NCBI GenBank assembly: GCA_037367405.1
Contig: JAZKJV010003370.1
Span: forward strand, 310,001 to 374,000
Direction of reading: 5' to 3'
Length of the DNA stretch: 64,000 bases
DNA from: Ottelia alismoides
Lineage: Eukaryota; Streptophyta; Magnoliopsida; Alismatales; Hydrocharitaceae
The position numbers were made by a program, and so were the translations under genes. Position 1 is the stretch's first letter, and each line of letters opens with the position of its first letter. Below the pieces are notes generated by a model. That model did not search any database and was not told where the DNA came from. It saw nothing but the letters and a program-made list of their open reading frames with translations. Below, one piece after another: positions 22,705 to 34,770 of the stretch.

Positions 22705-24255
22705 GTACAGCAAACTGGCTATATACATGGGATATGCTCGTAGCTTTGATTGGTATAGTCATGCCTCCACGATTCAGCAATCTTTAGGATCACATAGTAG
22801 AAGGACATAAGACAAATCCTTGGATTCGAGACAGATACATGCGTGCCGTCAAGGACGAATGTGATGATTTTGTTGTGACAGGGTCCATTCTATGGAAAGC
22901 TGACCAGGTTGTTGTGCCCAATGATGAGCAGTTATGCAGAATATTCTTGATGAGGCACTCAATTAACAATTATCTATTCATCCTGGCAGCACAAAGATAT
23001 ATCGTGATCTACGCTGGCATTTCTGGCAGGACAGAATGAAGTGTGATGTGGCACATGTTAGCATATGCATGACATGTCAGATGGTCAAGGATGAGCACGG
23101 GAGACCACCAGGATTATTGCACTCTTCCCATTCCCCAGTGGAAGTGGGAGAGTACTTTCTATGGATTTTGTCACAAGATTGCCGAAGACACCAGGTGGTC
23201 ATGATTCTATTTGGGTTGTTGATTGGTTGACTAAGTCAGCCCATTTCATACATGTCAGCATGACCTACACTCCATCCAGGTTGGCCAAGCTATATGTGCA
23301 TAACATTATCAAGCTTCAGGGTATACCACGAGATGTGGTGTCTAACAGAGACCCAAGGTTTACATCTCATTACTGGCACAAATTCATGTCAGCACTATAA
23401 ACAGAGCTGAAGATGAGTTCTGCATACCATCTGCAGACTGACGGACAGAGCTAGCGCACCATACATACGCTTGAGGATTTGCTACGAGTATGCACTCTTC
23501 AGTGGAAGGACCACCTGCTGTTGGTAGAATTCACGTGCAACAACAGCTATCATTCCAGTATCAGTACGGCATTATTCGAAGCCCCATACGAGTGGAGATG
23601 CCATACACCTCTCAGTTGGTGTGGAGGTAGGTGATCATGCCCTTTACTCCGTAGATCTCTTGGAGGAGACTGTGAGGACTGTTGATCTTGTGAGACAGAA
23701 GCTTCTAACGGCACAATCAGAAGAGCTATGCAGATCGTCGGAGAAGAGATTCGGTGTTTCAGGTATCCAATCCTCTTCTCTTACTCCTTTTACAATTATG
23801 ACTTATTAAGATTGAACTTAATCTTAATGCATTCCTATTATTACAGGTTGGAGATTGGATATTCCTCCGAGTATCTCCCATGACGGGAATTTATATATTC
23901 GGTATTCGTGGCAAGCTTACACCACGGTATGTTGGACCGTTTGAGATTCTTACTAGAATGGGGAATGTGGCCTACCGAGTAGCCCTTCCTCCACACCTTT
24001 CAGTCATTCACGACGTTTTTCACATATCTAACCTGAGGAAGTATGTATACGATCCTCGATACGTCATCAGCAACGAGAACCTTGGTGTGGAGCTAGATTT
24101 GACATATGAGGAGAGACTAGTGCAGATACTTGACAGTGTTATGAAGAAGCTTCGCAGCAAAGAGATTCTTCTAGTCAATGTGTTATGGCACCGACATGGT
24201 GTCGAAGAGGCGACATGGGAGACCGAAGTAGACATGCGAGCACAATACCCGTAGC
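22705..24255 (+). pseudogene. gypsy integrase remnant
   Basis: Continues the pol frame broken at 12920. In order: a degraded linker, a zinc-binding region ending MKCDVAHVSICMTCQMVKDEHGRPPGLL (23036-23120), then the catalytic core: MDFVTRLPKTPGGHDSIWVV (23161), RDPRFTSHYWHKF (about 23350-23395) and TDGQS (about 23440). The codon expected to encode the catalytic Glu (QSERTIQTLE in relatives) is TAG, so the third catalytic residue is a stop. The C-terminal domain is largely intact at 23880-24254 (RGKLTPRYVGPFEILTRMGNVAYRVALPP, VFHISNLRKYV, VLWHRHGVEEATWE). Several frameshifts lie between 22740 and 23860. Confidence 0.92.
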
Positions 24256-24446
24256 TGTTTTCAGGTAATCATCAGAACAAGCTCATTTAGTTATATATAT
24301 GTTGAAAGAATATGGCTTGTTTTTCCTTTGAGGTTTTTATGGGTTCAAAACCCTTTGAGGTTTTATGGCCAGTTAAAAACCAAACATGATCATAGTTACC
24401 TTAAGTCGAGTCTCGAGGACGAGATTTTCTTTGAGGTTTTTATATT
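24256..24446 (+). other. gypsy 3' untranslated stretch with triplicated motif
   Basis: Between the integrase stop and the 3' LTR. CTTTGAGGTTTTTAT occurs at 24326-24340 and 24429-24443, and a one-base-shorter version at 24353-24366. The last copy sits 3 bp before the LTR, where a polypurine tract is expected. The phrase TCGAGGACGAGATTTTCT near 24412 matches the usual gypsy segment before the polypurine tract. Confidence 0.7.
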
Positions 24447-26756
24447 TGTAATATCCAAATCCGATTAATCCAACTTCGACCCGATTAAGGGTCGGCATGG
24501 CCAATTAATATTCAATTAATAATGAATAAATCTCGAATGATCCATTGATCGGAAATAGAAATTCGTTTGGTCGCAAGCCGCGACGAAAATTCGAAAACCG
24601 CAAAACAAATCAAGACCACCCAAAAATCTGATTCGACGAAATAAAATCAATGGAATCGATCGTTCTTCCATCGGAGGTCATTTGATATTTTAAAATCATA
24701 AAATTTAGCCATAAATAAAGATCGCATATCGAGAATTTCGAAGATTCATACTTGATCCAAAGTATATGAATATTATACTTATTTTGATCATCATTAAGAG
24801 ACGATCGAAACGAACTATTGTGCACCCAAATCAAAGATTTAGGTTACGAATACGGTCAACTGTAGTATTCAAATAGGAGAGAGAATGCAAAAAAAGATTT
24901 TAATCATTTATTTCTACTACAGCAGACAGGCACAATAACCAGCAACCTCCATTTGGCTTTCTAATTTCCCTCCACTTGGATTTGTTGCTCCTTCATTCAA
25001 GTACAGCAACCGCTGCCCCCCATGTTGCTCCTTGCTTCAGATCAACCCTGCATGCAAGATCAACCCTCCTTTCAAAATTGGATCCAAATAGATACAATCC
25101 TATTCTTTTCCTTCTGTTGCCATGCATGAAAAATAAATCCCTCTCTTGCTGCTATCTATATCCTTGAACACATTTGAGATCTAACCCAAAACATTAGCTC
25201 TTGATTGAATGTTGCTAAAAAAATGTTGAGTTCAGCACATTTCCCCTGTGAATTATATAAGAGGTGCATGGACAATGTTTCACAAATATCTCAAAGTTAG
25301 TTAAAATTTGGAATGTGGATAGTTTATTTATTTTGTTTACATGGTTAAAGCTGTCTGGCGCACCCTGGATTTGTCAGAGAGGGCCCCTCTTCTGAGACCA
25401 TCCTTTCAGTGGAGAGGGTGGTATTGGAGATCTGGAAGATATTCTCCCTCTTACAATGACTAGGATGTGGCTCCCATTTTTCCTTATGGTTACACAATTG
25501 TGTGGGAGCCATGTGGACTGGGGAATTGTTCCCTCATCTGATGGAACTTGCATTGGATTTAAATGCGATTGTGGTGAAGTATTGCTCATCTTCAGATGTT
25601 GGGCATGGAGTTTGGGCATGTACTGACAGTTCGAACCTTTCATATTCTAGAATTGTTATTTTTATTCAACTCTTTTCCTTGCTTTGGGTGTATAAGTCCA
25701 GAGCAGGTGTGTACTGCTCCTGAGATTAGACTGGGGAAGAATTATCTGTGTTTACTGCATACAAACGACTCAGACCCAATTGATGTCGGATGTTGATGAG
25801 TTTTGTGATCATAGATGCTCATGGACAGTGAAACCCACCATCAAGTTCAAGATTCTCATTCATCTCTTATAAGAAGTACTTGGCGACATGTTTACACGAG
25901 GCACTGTCATTGGAAAAAAAAACATTGACCACCATTTCTTTCGGTTCTTTCGCAAAGGAGATATCGAAGTGGTCTGAGATTTTATGGCTATACATTTCCT
26001 CGTTCGATTCCTTTTTAAATGTGGTAAAAGGGAAGGGTCTGATTTGACATACGTGAGAAGAGAGTGGCATTGTAGCATCCGGTTTCCAATCAAACCTGAA
26101 GTCGTCCGATTTTGGGTCTAATGAACCCAAAAACGTTATCGATCAATACTAAACAACCTAAAACGACCAATTGATCATGAATCAAAAGTCGTTCGGACGA
26201 AATCGGCCAAAAATCGGTCACTTTGTAATTCGTGCCGTGAAAAGCCGCGACGCAAATTCGGAAACCGCGAAACGAACCGAGACCGTCATTAGATCCGATT
26301 TGACGATACGAGACCAACGGAATCGACCGTTCGTCAATCGGAGGTCGTTTGATATTTTATATCACAAAAATTTAACCCTAAACAAAAACCGTATCCGGAA
26401 ATTTCGGGTATATAAAACCCGATCGAAAGTATGTCAACATTATACTCAATTTGATCGTCGTCTCGATACGATCAATTCAAGATATTGCGCGTCGAAATCG
26501 GAACCTCGATGTGCGCATACGGATATTTTAAACATCTCAAATGAAAAAAAAAATAAATTAAAATTAATTATTAAATTACAGTAAACAGTAGCAACCAGCT
26601 ATTGTCTACTGTTTATATTCTTTTGAAAAAAAATATATATATATACAGATCTGAATTTAGTACAAATTCCTTCTTTCCTCCACTTGTTTTTTTTTTCCCC
26701 TCCACTTGGACTAAAACTCTTGTCCACTTGTCTAAACAAGAGCACACCTATTTCCC

Positions 26757-26765
26757 TATATAATA
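26757..26765 (+). promoter_or_regulatory. putative TATA box of the long LTR
   Basis: TATATAATA in the context CCCTATATAATACCCC, about 690 bp into the LTR, followed by a C/T-rich stretch. Other copies have TATTTAT-type sequences at the matching place (near 13987; minus strand near 49790). If right, U3 is short (0.7 kb) and R plus U5 is over 3 kb. Confidence 0.45.
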
Positions 26766-28091
26766 CCCCAACGTAACTTCCATCTCCCTTCTACTACTTT
26801 CTTCTTTCCCAATTCTCACACAAATCTCCCCAACGAAGGATGCAAACCCTCTCCTAATTCCAACAAAGCCTCTCTTTTATTTCTCTCTTCTCCCTGGATT
26901 CCAACAAAGAGGTTCTACAAGCATTAACCTGCAGTTGAAGGTACCTCAGCAGAAATTCTGCTCTTGTTTCAAGTAAATCAGCAGCTGAAACTCCTGTATA
27001 TCAACAGATTTGAGCCCTTTTCAAATCTGAAAATCCAGGTACCTCCCTATACCTCCTATTTGCTGCCATGCATGCCTATTAAATTTTTTTTCTTTCCATC
27101 CTTCCCCATCCCTTGCTGCCATATATGAAGTTTTATATTTCTCATTTAAATGAAAATCAAGCAGATTGATCCCCAAATATGGAGTTGTTAATGCACAAAC
27201 TAAAAAATATTTTTTCTGTCCTCCAGGGAATATTTATATATATATTGGTACTTCATTTTGGGGGATTTCGGATGAATTTTAGGTTACCTATGACAATATG
27301 AAAAGGGGTATATATTTTTTTTTCTATGTTGCTCTATATTATAGTTCCGTAAATCATTTGATACAAAAGAAACGAGTATTTAGATAAATAAGAATAGTTT
27401 CATGTTATGTATATTTACAGGAGCTTCTATCTAAGAGCTGCAATACTAGACTTGCATTGACATGCATTAGGTAAATAGGCATTGCATTTAAATAAGTTTC
27501 AGATGTCAAATTACTCTATGTTGGGAAAGTATTATTTGCCATATTTAGGCATGCACATTAAATAATAGCATGCATGCTTAAGTTAGCACTTGAAATCACG
27601 AGAAGTGTATGTGTGCCTTTTCATTTTAAATAGCTTTATTATGTTAACAGTACCTTCATAGCTTTATTATGTTAACAGTACCTTCCATTCCATTCCAAAA
27701 TTTAATACTTCATAAGTAATAATAATGGGGGAAGTCTAGTGACAAGGTTAAGGGAGTATGACTTCAATGCAAGCAATATTAATAGAATGATAGATTATTA
27801 GTTTGACAATTAGTGAAAATAAAGGGTGGAATGCTAACTAGTCAAAGGAGTTGTTTTGTGAGAATACCATGATGAGGGGCAACCAAGAACAATAAGTTAC
27901 AACTTTTGTAGTTTTAAACAGATCACTCTCGGTTAGACTCTTCTATAGGAGATCTAAATACATCATAAGGTCTGGATATAAAATTTGTTTCCTTGACCAA
28001 ACATTTTGGTACTTTCAGGAAATTGTTAAACTGGCAGGTAATCTATTAGTAGTACGCATTCCTTATCTAGGAAGGCATTCCATAAAAACTC

Positions 28092-28125
<34 letters not shown>

Positions 28126-28854
28126 ATAAAAAGAAACCGTAGTCCATATTATACATTGCCAATGATCTTTTCAATTATAGTTGCCAATGATCTACGATGA
28201 AGCAAGCCTTTTATCATATATATAGTAGTTACTTTTAGTGACAATTTGTTCTTCCTTTACTTTGATATTCATCACATTCTTCCTCGTTGGATAGACCTTG
28301 ACTCGACTTCATCTTCATCAGTTTGAACTACTTGCAGATGCTTGGACCCAATTACATTATAAAGATTCCTCTGTTTTTTATGGACTAGTCTCACCAACCT
28401 GGGATATCATGACAGTGATCATCGGAATAACATGAGCATCGGTTCCTAAAGATTTCTTGCCACTCAAAAGAATAGGCTACCATTATATAAGTAGTTCATA
28501 GATTAGTAAAGAAATATCCCAAACATATCTATGGAATTACGTGATCATTAGATATAATTAAATCAGTTTATGATTTTTTTGAATAAAAAATTTAATCACT
28601 GTAATCTACCAACTAGAATTCATTAATATGATAGGATGCCTAGATCTGTTAAATTAAATGAAGAAAAGAATGAGACAAAATTGAGTAGTGAAATAAGAGG
28701 ATATCATATTGATCTTCAATAATATTAATAAGATCGCTGATCAAAGGAATTATATCTGTATAATCAACCGTAGAAACAGTAAAAAAAAAAGGGGGGGGGG
28801 GATCTACAATCAAGGAAGGACATGAGATTTGAATCTGTGATATCAATTGATATT

Positions 28855-29310
28855 GTGTCGGTCCTGGTGACCTCCACACCTGACCGTGCGAGGGCGCGGT
28901 GACCCTCACCTGGGCGGAGGAAAGGAAGCCCAGTTAGGGCAACGGCCGCTTAATGCGCGGGTCTAGGGTCCCAGTCTTCTTCACGGTTTTTACGCGAGCT
29001 CGCAGTGTTTTTACGCCTCGTTGGGATCCTGACTTTAGACCAGTTCCGCTGACCCTGTCTTTTAGGATACCCAGGCGGGGGATCCTTGGTTTTCGGTTTT
29101 ACGTACGAGCTCGGTTGCCCGTTACCGGTCGGGCTGTTTTTCTAGAGCGACTTCCCGGGAAGTCCCTCTCACCCGTCTCAGTGGCGTAGTTGGGGAGTAG
29201 ACCTATCCCTCTATTGGACCGTCCTTCCAATTAGAGGGCGAGACGGAAGAGCCATTTGCAGGCTTCTTCACCGCTTGAGTTTCTTCGCCAAACAGACTTG
29301 GCGATTCTAT
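28855..29310 (+). repeat. GC-rich module of the long LTR, copy 3
   Basis: Same module as at 15600. A 78-codon frame here (28953-29189) shares TRARSVFTPRWDPDFRPVPL with a frame in copy 4, but copies 1 and 2 do not keep it open. Confidence 0.85.
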
Positions 29311-30565
29311 ATCTAGATCATCCATATCTACATCTACAACATCTGGAGCTATATCTGAAACATTGAAGTTAGAATTTGAGAAGTTATGATCAAAAGACCA
29401 TTCTCTCTACCCAAGAATTTAAATAAATTAATAGGTCTCTACAATCTCAACTTTTCCATTTTTCACTCGCCAACTTGATCTCTAAGGAAATTGATATATG
29501 TATTCACACTCATACACTCATGATTACGCAATTGCTATATAAATATGACATATGTGAAATGCCGGGTTCTGGGGGAAAACATTAGAAACACATTACAAAC
29601 AAACCCTTTTTACTTACGCAAGTAGATGTAAATTTTACTTATACCACCTTTCTACTTGCCTGCTTTTGTACATATTAAATGTCAAGTTATTTTTATATTT
29701 TTTAAGGAGGTACCAGCAATGGCTGACGCCTCTTCTTTCCTATTGTGTGTGTGGCAGGCAAACAGCCTGCAGTTCAGTAGCTGCTCAGTAGCTATATGCT
29801 TCCAGGAGACAGAGTATATACGAGACGGTATGAATTCCTTGTCTCAGTTTTTGTTCAAATAATGATGTAAATGCTATCTCTTTTGTATCACACTTTGGGA
29901 TATATGATGTAATGGAAGATCCTTGTATACGTCGTAAACTGATATGAATATTAATGAAAAGAATTTTGGTGCCATATTGTCTCTTTACTTGTGGTCATGT
30001 GTTGAGAATGAATGTCATAATTTGCGCGAAAAATTTTCCCTGTATTTGTGCGACTTGTGTGATTAAATGTGAATGATATATTGCGAATTGCGCGTAAACG
30101 GGTACCCGGATCCTGAGGGGTTCACATGCATCTTAAACCCTTTCGTGTTATTTGGGCCATTCGGTTGCCAAGAAACGTTAAGGTTTTAAGTCTGCATGAC
30201 CCTAAGTTAACAATGTGATCCAGTTCGTAATCACCGAATATTGGAGGTTATGGATGAAAGACTTGTCATTTCAAATTAAACATCAACTTTATAATTTATC
30301 TGGATAATCACTAATAATAGTCATCATCCTTTGGCTTTTCCCAGAAAGAAATCTCTCAAGAGATCACATGGTATTCATTGATTTGGAATACCTTATCAAT
30401 TACAAATCAGAGTTTGTTAAGACAAGCGAGAAATATTACCACTTCCGTAATTTTATTATTCTTGGACGAACAAGATAATCATACATTTACATCTTTTTTA
30501 TGGTGTGGATAATGATGTTGATTCAGATAATTGGTTTGATAAGAATCATGAAAGACAAATATTTA

Positions 30566-31015
30566 GTGCCGGTCGCGGTGCCTCTTCCACCCGACCGTGC
30601 AAGGGTGCGGTGACCCTCAAATGGGCGGGAGATAGGAAGCCCAGTAAGGGCAGCGGCTGCAAAGTGCGCGGGTTTAGGATCCCAGTCCTTTTTACATTTT
30701 TTACGCGAGCTCGCAGTGTTTTTACGCCTCGTTGGGATCCCGACTTTCGACCAGTTCCGTTGACTAGGGTACCTAGGCTAGGGGTCCCTCAGTTTTAATT
30801 TTTCTCACGAGCTCGTTTTCTTGTACCAGTCAGGCCAGTTTCTAGAGTGACTTTTCTAGAGAGCCTCTCTCACGCATCTTTGTGGCGTAGTTTTGGAGTA
30901 GACTATCCCTCTATTGAATCGCATTTCCACATAGAGGGCGAGATGGAAGGGTCTATTAGGAGACTTCCTCACCGCTTGATTTTTTATTACCGTTCTACCA
31001 ATAGGCTTGGTGATG
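30566..31015 (+). repeat. GC-rich module of the long LTR, copy 4
   Basis: Module copy belonging to the gypsy 3' LTR, followed by the CCTACGGAGGCACCCC block near 31230. Confidence 0.85.
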
Positions 31016-32029
31016 GCTACAGTTGAGTTGGTTACAGTAGTGGGTTCAGTTGAGTTTGACTAGAGTTGAGATCAGTTCAGTTGAATTGGCTACAGTTGAG
31101 CTTGCTACCAGAATCATCAATCATCAATCATCGACAATTAATCAGATCTTAGAACCACTACTACGAGTGATAAGATAAGCTAGTGGACATGTTGGGAACT
31201 TAGTTAAGATGCATTACACCCCACCGCATACCTACGGAGGCACCCCAACCCTAAGGTATACTTGACACCTTAGAATCATAGTGTGAGGTCACCCTCAGAC
31301 CAAGACCACAAACTATCCACCACACTTAAGAACTAGACATATTTAAGAATCAGATCAGAAACTCATCATCTACAAATCCAAGATCCACCATCATAAATTA
31401 AATATGACAAAAAGATGATAGTATGTTTAAGAATCATATAACCAACAAAAATATTAAGTATAGAAAGGTTAAGAGGTGTTTGGGTGATCATGTGAATTAC
31501 ATACCTATCAGCTTGGAAAATCACTTTTATGTGAGTAGCATGTTAATTTTAAATGCCTATTTACTTGTTTTCTTTTGAAACCACTAAATTGATTATTTTT
31601 AGTATGCAACAATCGTTGACATCCTTTTGTTCCTTACATGCTTGGCAGGCAAAGAGCATGCGTCGTAGTAGCTAGCCGATGATCCCAAGCATTCGTTGTT
31701 AGACCCGACGGTACAATTGTTACACCCGACGGTACAGTTGTTATATTTTTTTGCTTCATTTTATGTATAATGCTTTTCTTTCTCTTCTGTCATTTTTTGG
31801 GAGACATGTATACAATGTAATTTCTTTTGTTACATGTAAACTATATGGAAATTAATGCAATAAAAAGTTGGTGACACTTCTTGTTGGCTTCATGGTTGTT
31901 TATATTGATTGTGAATGTCATTGCAAAACGCAAAAAATTTCCACTCATTTTCGTCAACCTAATGCAATCTTTATGAATAGAATGCTACGAGTGTCGAGTA
32001 AACGGGTACCCGGATCTGAGGGCGCAACA

Positions 32030-34304
32030 GTGTAGGTGGAATAACAGGCGTGGATGGAGGTGGTGACGGGCTCGTAGGAGGAGGTGGCATATAAATTTCA
32101 TCATATGTATCAGTTAAAGTCAACATGTCACTTGTAGCAGAAAAATACATCTCCGACACAAAGAATGTGACATCAACATTAGCATAGTATTTTCTGCACA
32201 GTGGATCATAGCATCTATACCCCTTATGTGCCCTACAGTACCTGACGAAAACACACCTGACAGCTCTAGGAGAGAGCTTGTCAAGTCATGGAGACAACTG
32301 GTGAATAAATGCAACTGAACCAAAAACACGAGGAGTGAGTAGGAATAATTCCTTCTCCGGGAATGCCATGGAAAAAGGAATTTTCTCACCTAGAACAGAC
32401 GAAGGCATACGATTCACAAGATAGCAAGTTGTGAGAACAGCATCATCCCAGAACGAATGTGGGACACGACTCCGTATAAGAAGCGTGCAAGAGACATTAA
32501 GTAGATGACGATGCTTTCTCTCAGCAATACCATTTTGCTGAGAGGTATAAACACAAGACGTTTGATGAATCATACCACGAGATACAAAAAACTATGAGTA
32601 CATGAGTACAAAATTCCAATGCATTATCAGTTCTCACAATTTTGACAGAATAAGAAAAAACATTCTGCACTACATTGATAAATCTTGTAAAGATATTTCC
32701 AGCCTCAGATTTATTTTTCAACAAAAATACCCATGACAGACGCGAGAAATCGTCAACTGCAACTGAATAAAACTAACTATTGGGAAACATATAATGTTGG
32801 TGTTTTCTCAGCTGACACGCCTCACATTCAAAGGAAAATTGAAGTGAAATCTGAGGAATGATTTAGCACAACTTCTAGAAGGGAAGATGACCAAAAGTAC
32901 AGGTGCTACATGAAAGAGGAGACAAGTTGTGTGGCATGGGAGGATAGGCCAGCATAAGTAGTTCGAACCAGGCGATAGAGACCTCCCTGCTCACGGCCAC
33001 AGCCAATCACCATGCTCGTAAGAATGTCCTAAAATACAAGAGACGATGGGTCAAAAATAGGTCTGCAATGCAAATCCTTCGTAATCTGACTAATAGACAA
33101 TAAATTCATAGAAAATCATATGCATGCAACCCATCTGTAACGCATCGAAAGGGTCAAACTACACTCCCTTTGTTTGGTGATCAGGGAGTGAGTCCCATAA
33201 GCAATGACAACGGTCCTCCCTAGAGAAATATATCTGTAAGTTGTAAGTTGATCTCTGTCCCCACAACAAGTGATGTATAGCCCCATAGTCCCTAATCCAT
33301 TCAGTAATATCAGGTCCATGACAAGATGTAAGGGCATAAATGCTAGATGAGGTACTAGCACCGACAGAAGCAGCAATATCTAGAGCAGACAAGGAAGCAG
33401 TGGAACCACTTGTAGGCATAATGTCCCTCAATCGAGAAACAATGTCATCATATTTCGAATCCGAAGAAGCAGTTGCAGATGAGCCAACATGTTCTACCAC
33501 ACAAGCTGATGCAGTGAAGTCATGCATGGAGTAGCATGTATCCTCTGTATGACCTGGACGATGGCAGTATGTACATGGCTGATGGATGCAACCTCCTCTA
33601 CTACGAAGTCCACGGCCATGGAACTGAGAAGAACCCCCTCTACCATAAGAGGTTTCCATCACAGAAGATGACTGAGAAGCGGTAGGTAATGGGACTGAAA
33701 TCCTGTTGAGTCTGCGAAAAGCATCCTCCATAGGAAAAATAGTAGCGTCTGCAATTATACCTGAGAAAGCAGCCTCGTCTAGTGGATCGAGTGCGGCTAA
33801 GAAAACACCAACTACTGTGGCATTCTGGTATGTCTTCTTTTGCTCAGGAGTGGATGTAAAAGGCATAAAGATATGAAGCTTCTCAAACATTCCATGCAGG
33901 GACGTGTAGAGAGAATGAAGAGGTCGTCTGTTCTGCTTGATAGTAAAGATATCACATTGGAGATGCAGAATCATTGTCACTTTCATTGCCTGTGAATATG
34001 CAGCGGTAAGAATATCCTGCATCACCTTGGCAGTGGGCTGATGTAGCATAGCAATGGTAATCTCTATAGTCAATGTGTCTGTTAACCAAACTTGTGCATG
34101 CGCATCATCTGCCTCCCACAAGGCTTGAACTCCAGTTTTCTCGATCGGCTCTTCTTAGGTAAGAACATGTTTCTTACCCGTGGACATCATAAGACTCATG
34201 AACTGCATGGACCACAATTCATAGCTCGTTCTGTCCATCTTGACAATTGGTGTTGGACCTCTGAACGCGTATGTGGCGGGAACATCAACTTTATGTTCTG
34301 ACAT
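32030..34304 (-). pseudogene. copia C gag, protease and integrase remnant
   Basis: Start codon at 34304 (MSEHKVDVPATYAFRGP), matching copia A and B. A stop near 34156 interrupts gag. The main open piece is 33159-34121. Zinc knuckle CTYCHRPGHTEDTC is intact (about 33560). The protease site is ruined: WIRDYGAIHHL where relatives have WIMDSGATHHL. The integrase core is broken between 32580 and 32880. A clean piece, HQTSCVYTSQQNGIAERKHRHLL to FIHQLSP, is at 32286-32573, and the Pro-rich linker (PPPPTSPSPPPSTPVIPPT) ends at the element break. Confidence 0.92.
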
Positions 34305-34628
34305 ACTGTCGTGTTGAAGGAAAAACTAGGGTATGTAGACCGATAGAGATATGTCTACACAAACATAGAGGGATTTGGTTGCATGTGTTGATCTAGGATG
34401 CAACCAAATCCATCACCAAGCGTCAACCGCGGTGTCGGATAGAGGGACAACGTTGGGAGGAGCGCAATATGGCTGGGCGGGCGCGCAAGGGTGCTAGGGC
34501 ACGATCGGGCTGGCACACGGGGAGCACGGTAGGTGGTGCTAGCACGGGGAGGGGGGAGGGGGCCAGCGGGTGTGGGCTAGGGTTTCTCGGATCGAGAGCT
34601 CCGGTTTAGGATCGTTGCTCTAATACCA
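34305..34628 (-). other. copia C leader and primer binding site
   Basis: Untranslated leader, GC-rich at 34430-34570. The primer site on the element strand (34617-34628) is TGGTATTAGAGC, one base off the standard TGGTATCAGAGC. Confidence 0.85.
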
Positions 34629-34770
34629 TGTTGGGAAAAATAAAAGAACTGTATTTCCTAAGAACCCTAGACTCTCTTATATAGAGGAGAGACCTATGGG
34701 TAAATTACATAATACGAACAGAAATAAAGAACATTAAGAAAATAGTACAGAAATAGAAAATATCTCTACA
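34629..34770 (-). repeat. 5' LTR of copia C
   Basis: 142 bp, TGTTGGG...TCTCTACA on the plus strand. It has the family I TATA palindrome CTCTTATATAGAGGAGAG. The right flank TATTATGCAGG is the target inside copia D. Confidence 0.9.

Larger units (their letters stand above)
26071..30126 (+). repeat. solo LTR (long-LTR gypsy family) inside the gypsy 3' LTR
   Basis: 4056 bp, TGTAGCATCCGG...GGGGTTCACA. Flanks GGCAT (26066-26070) and TGCAT (30127-30131) match at four of five bases. It is the longest LTR copy here. Includes a TATA-type box at 26757, A10-G11 at 28781-28801, the GC-rich module (28855-29310) and the stem-loop (29618-29659). There is no internal region. Confidence 0.85.
11640..32029 (+). 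mobile_element. decayed Ty3/gypsy element with nested insertions, 5' end lost
   Basis: What remains, in order: RT and RNase H (11640-12920), integrase with C-terminal domain (22705-24255), a short 3' untranslated stretch, and a 3' LTR (24447-32029 including a nested solo LTR). The 5' LTR, gag and protease are absent. The right end abuts copia C, so the gypsy element jumped into copia C. The integrase C-terminus (LTPRYVGPFEIL, VLWHRHGVEEATWE) resembles plant chromoviruses of the Tekay/Del type. That lineage call is inference from remembered family features. Confidence 0.85.
24447..32029 (+). repeat. 3' LTR of the gypsy element, interrupted by a solo LTR
   Basis: Begins TGTAATATCC at 24447, directly after the pol 3' region, and ends GGGCGCAACA at 32029 against copia C. 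Without the solo LTR at 26071-30126 and its duplicated target it is about 3.52 kb, made of 24447-26070 and 30132-32029. It shows that the solo LTRs of this window belong to this gypsy family. The part 25340-26070 is divergent from other copies. I find no gene in it; ORFs 25374-26130 are not supported. Confidence 0.82.
32030..34770 (-). mobile_element. copia C, 5' half (family I)
   Basis: Minus-strand copia with its 5' LTR at 34629-34770. Coding runs from gag to the integrase C-terminus and Pro-rich linker and stops at 32030, where the gypsy LTR abuts. The RT, RNase H and 3' LTR are not in the window. The 5' LTR is set directly in the RNase H of copia D, which reads on the opposite strand, so copia C jumped into copia D. 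Confidence 0.9.

Noticed and set aside
28953..30798. Possible shared protein in the LTR module (TRARSVFTPRWDPDF)
   Set aside because: Open in only two of five copies; the others break the frame, so DNA- or RNA-level conservation is more likely.
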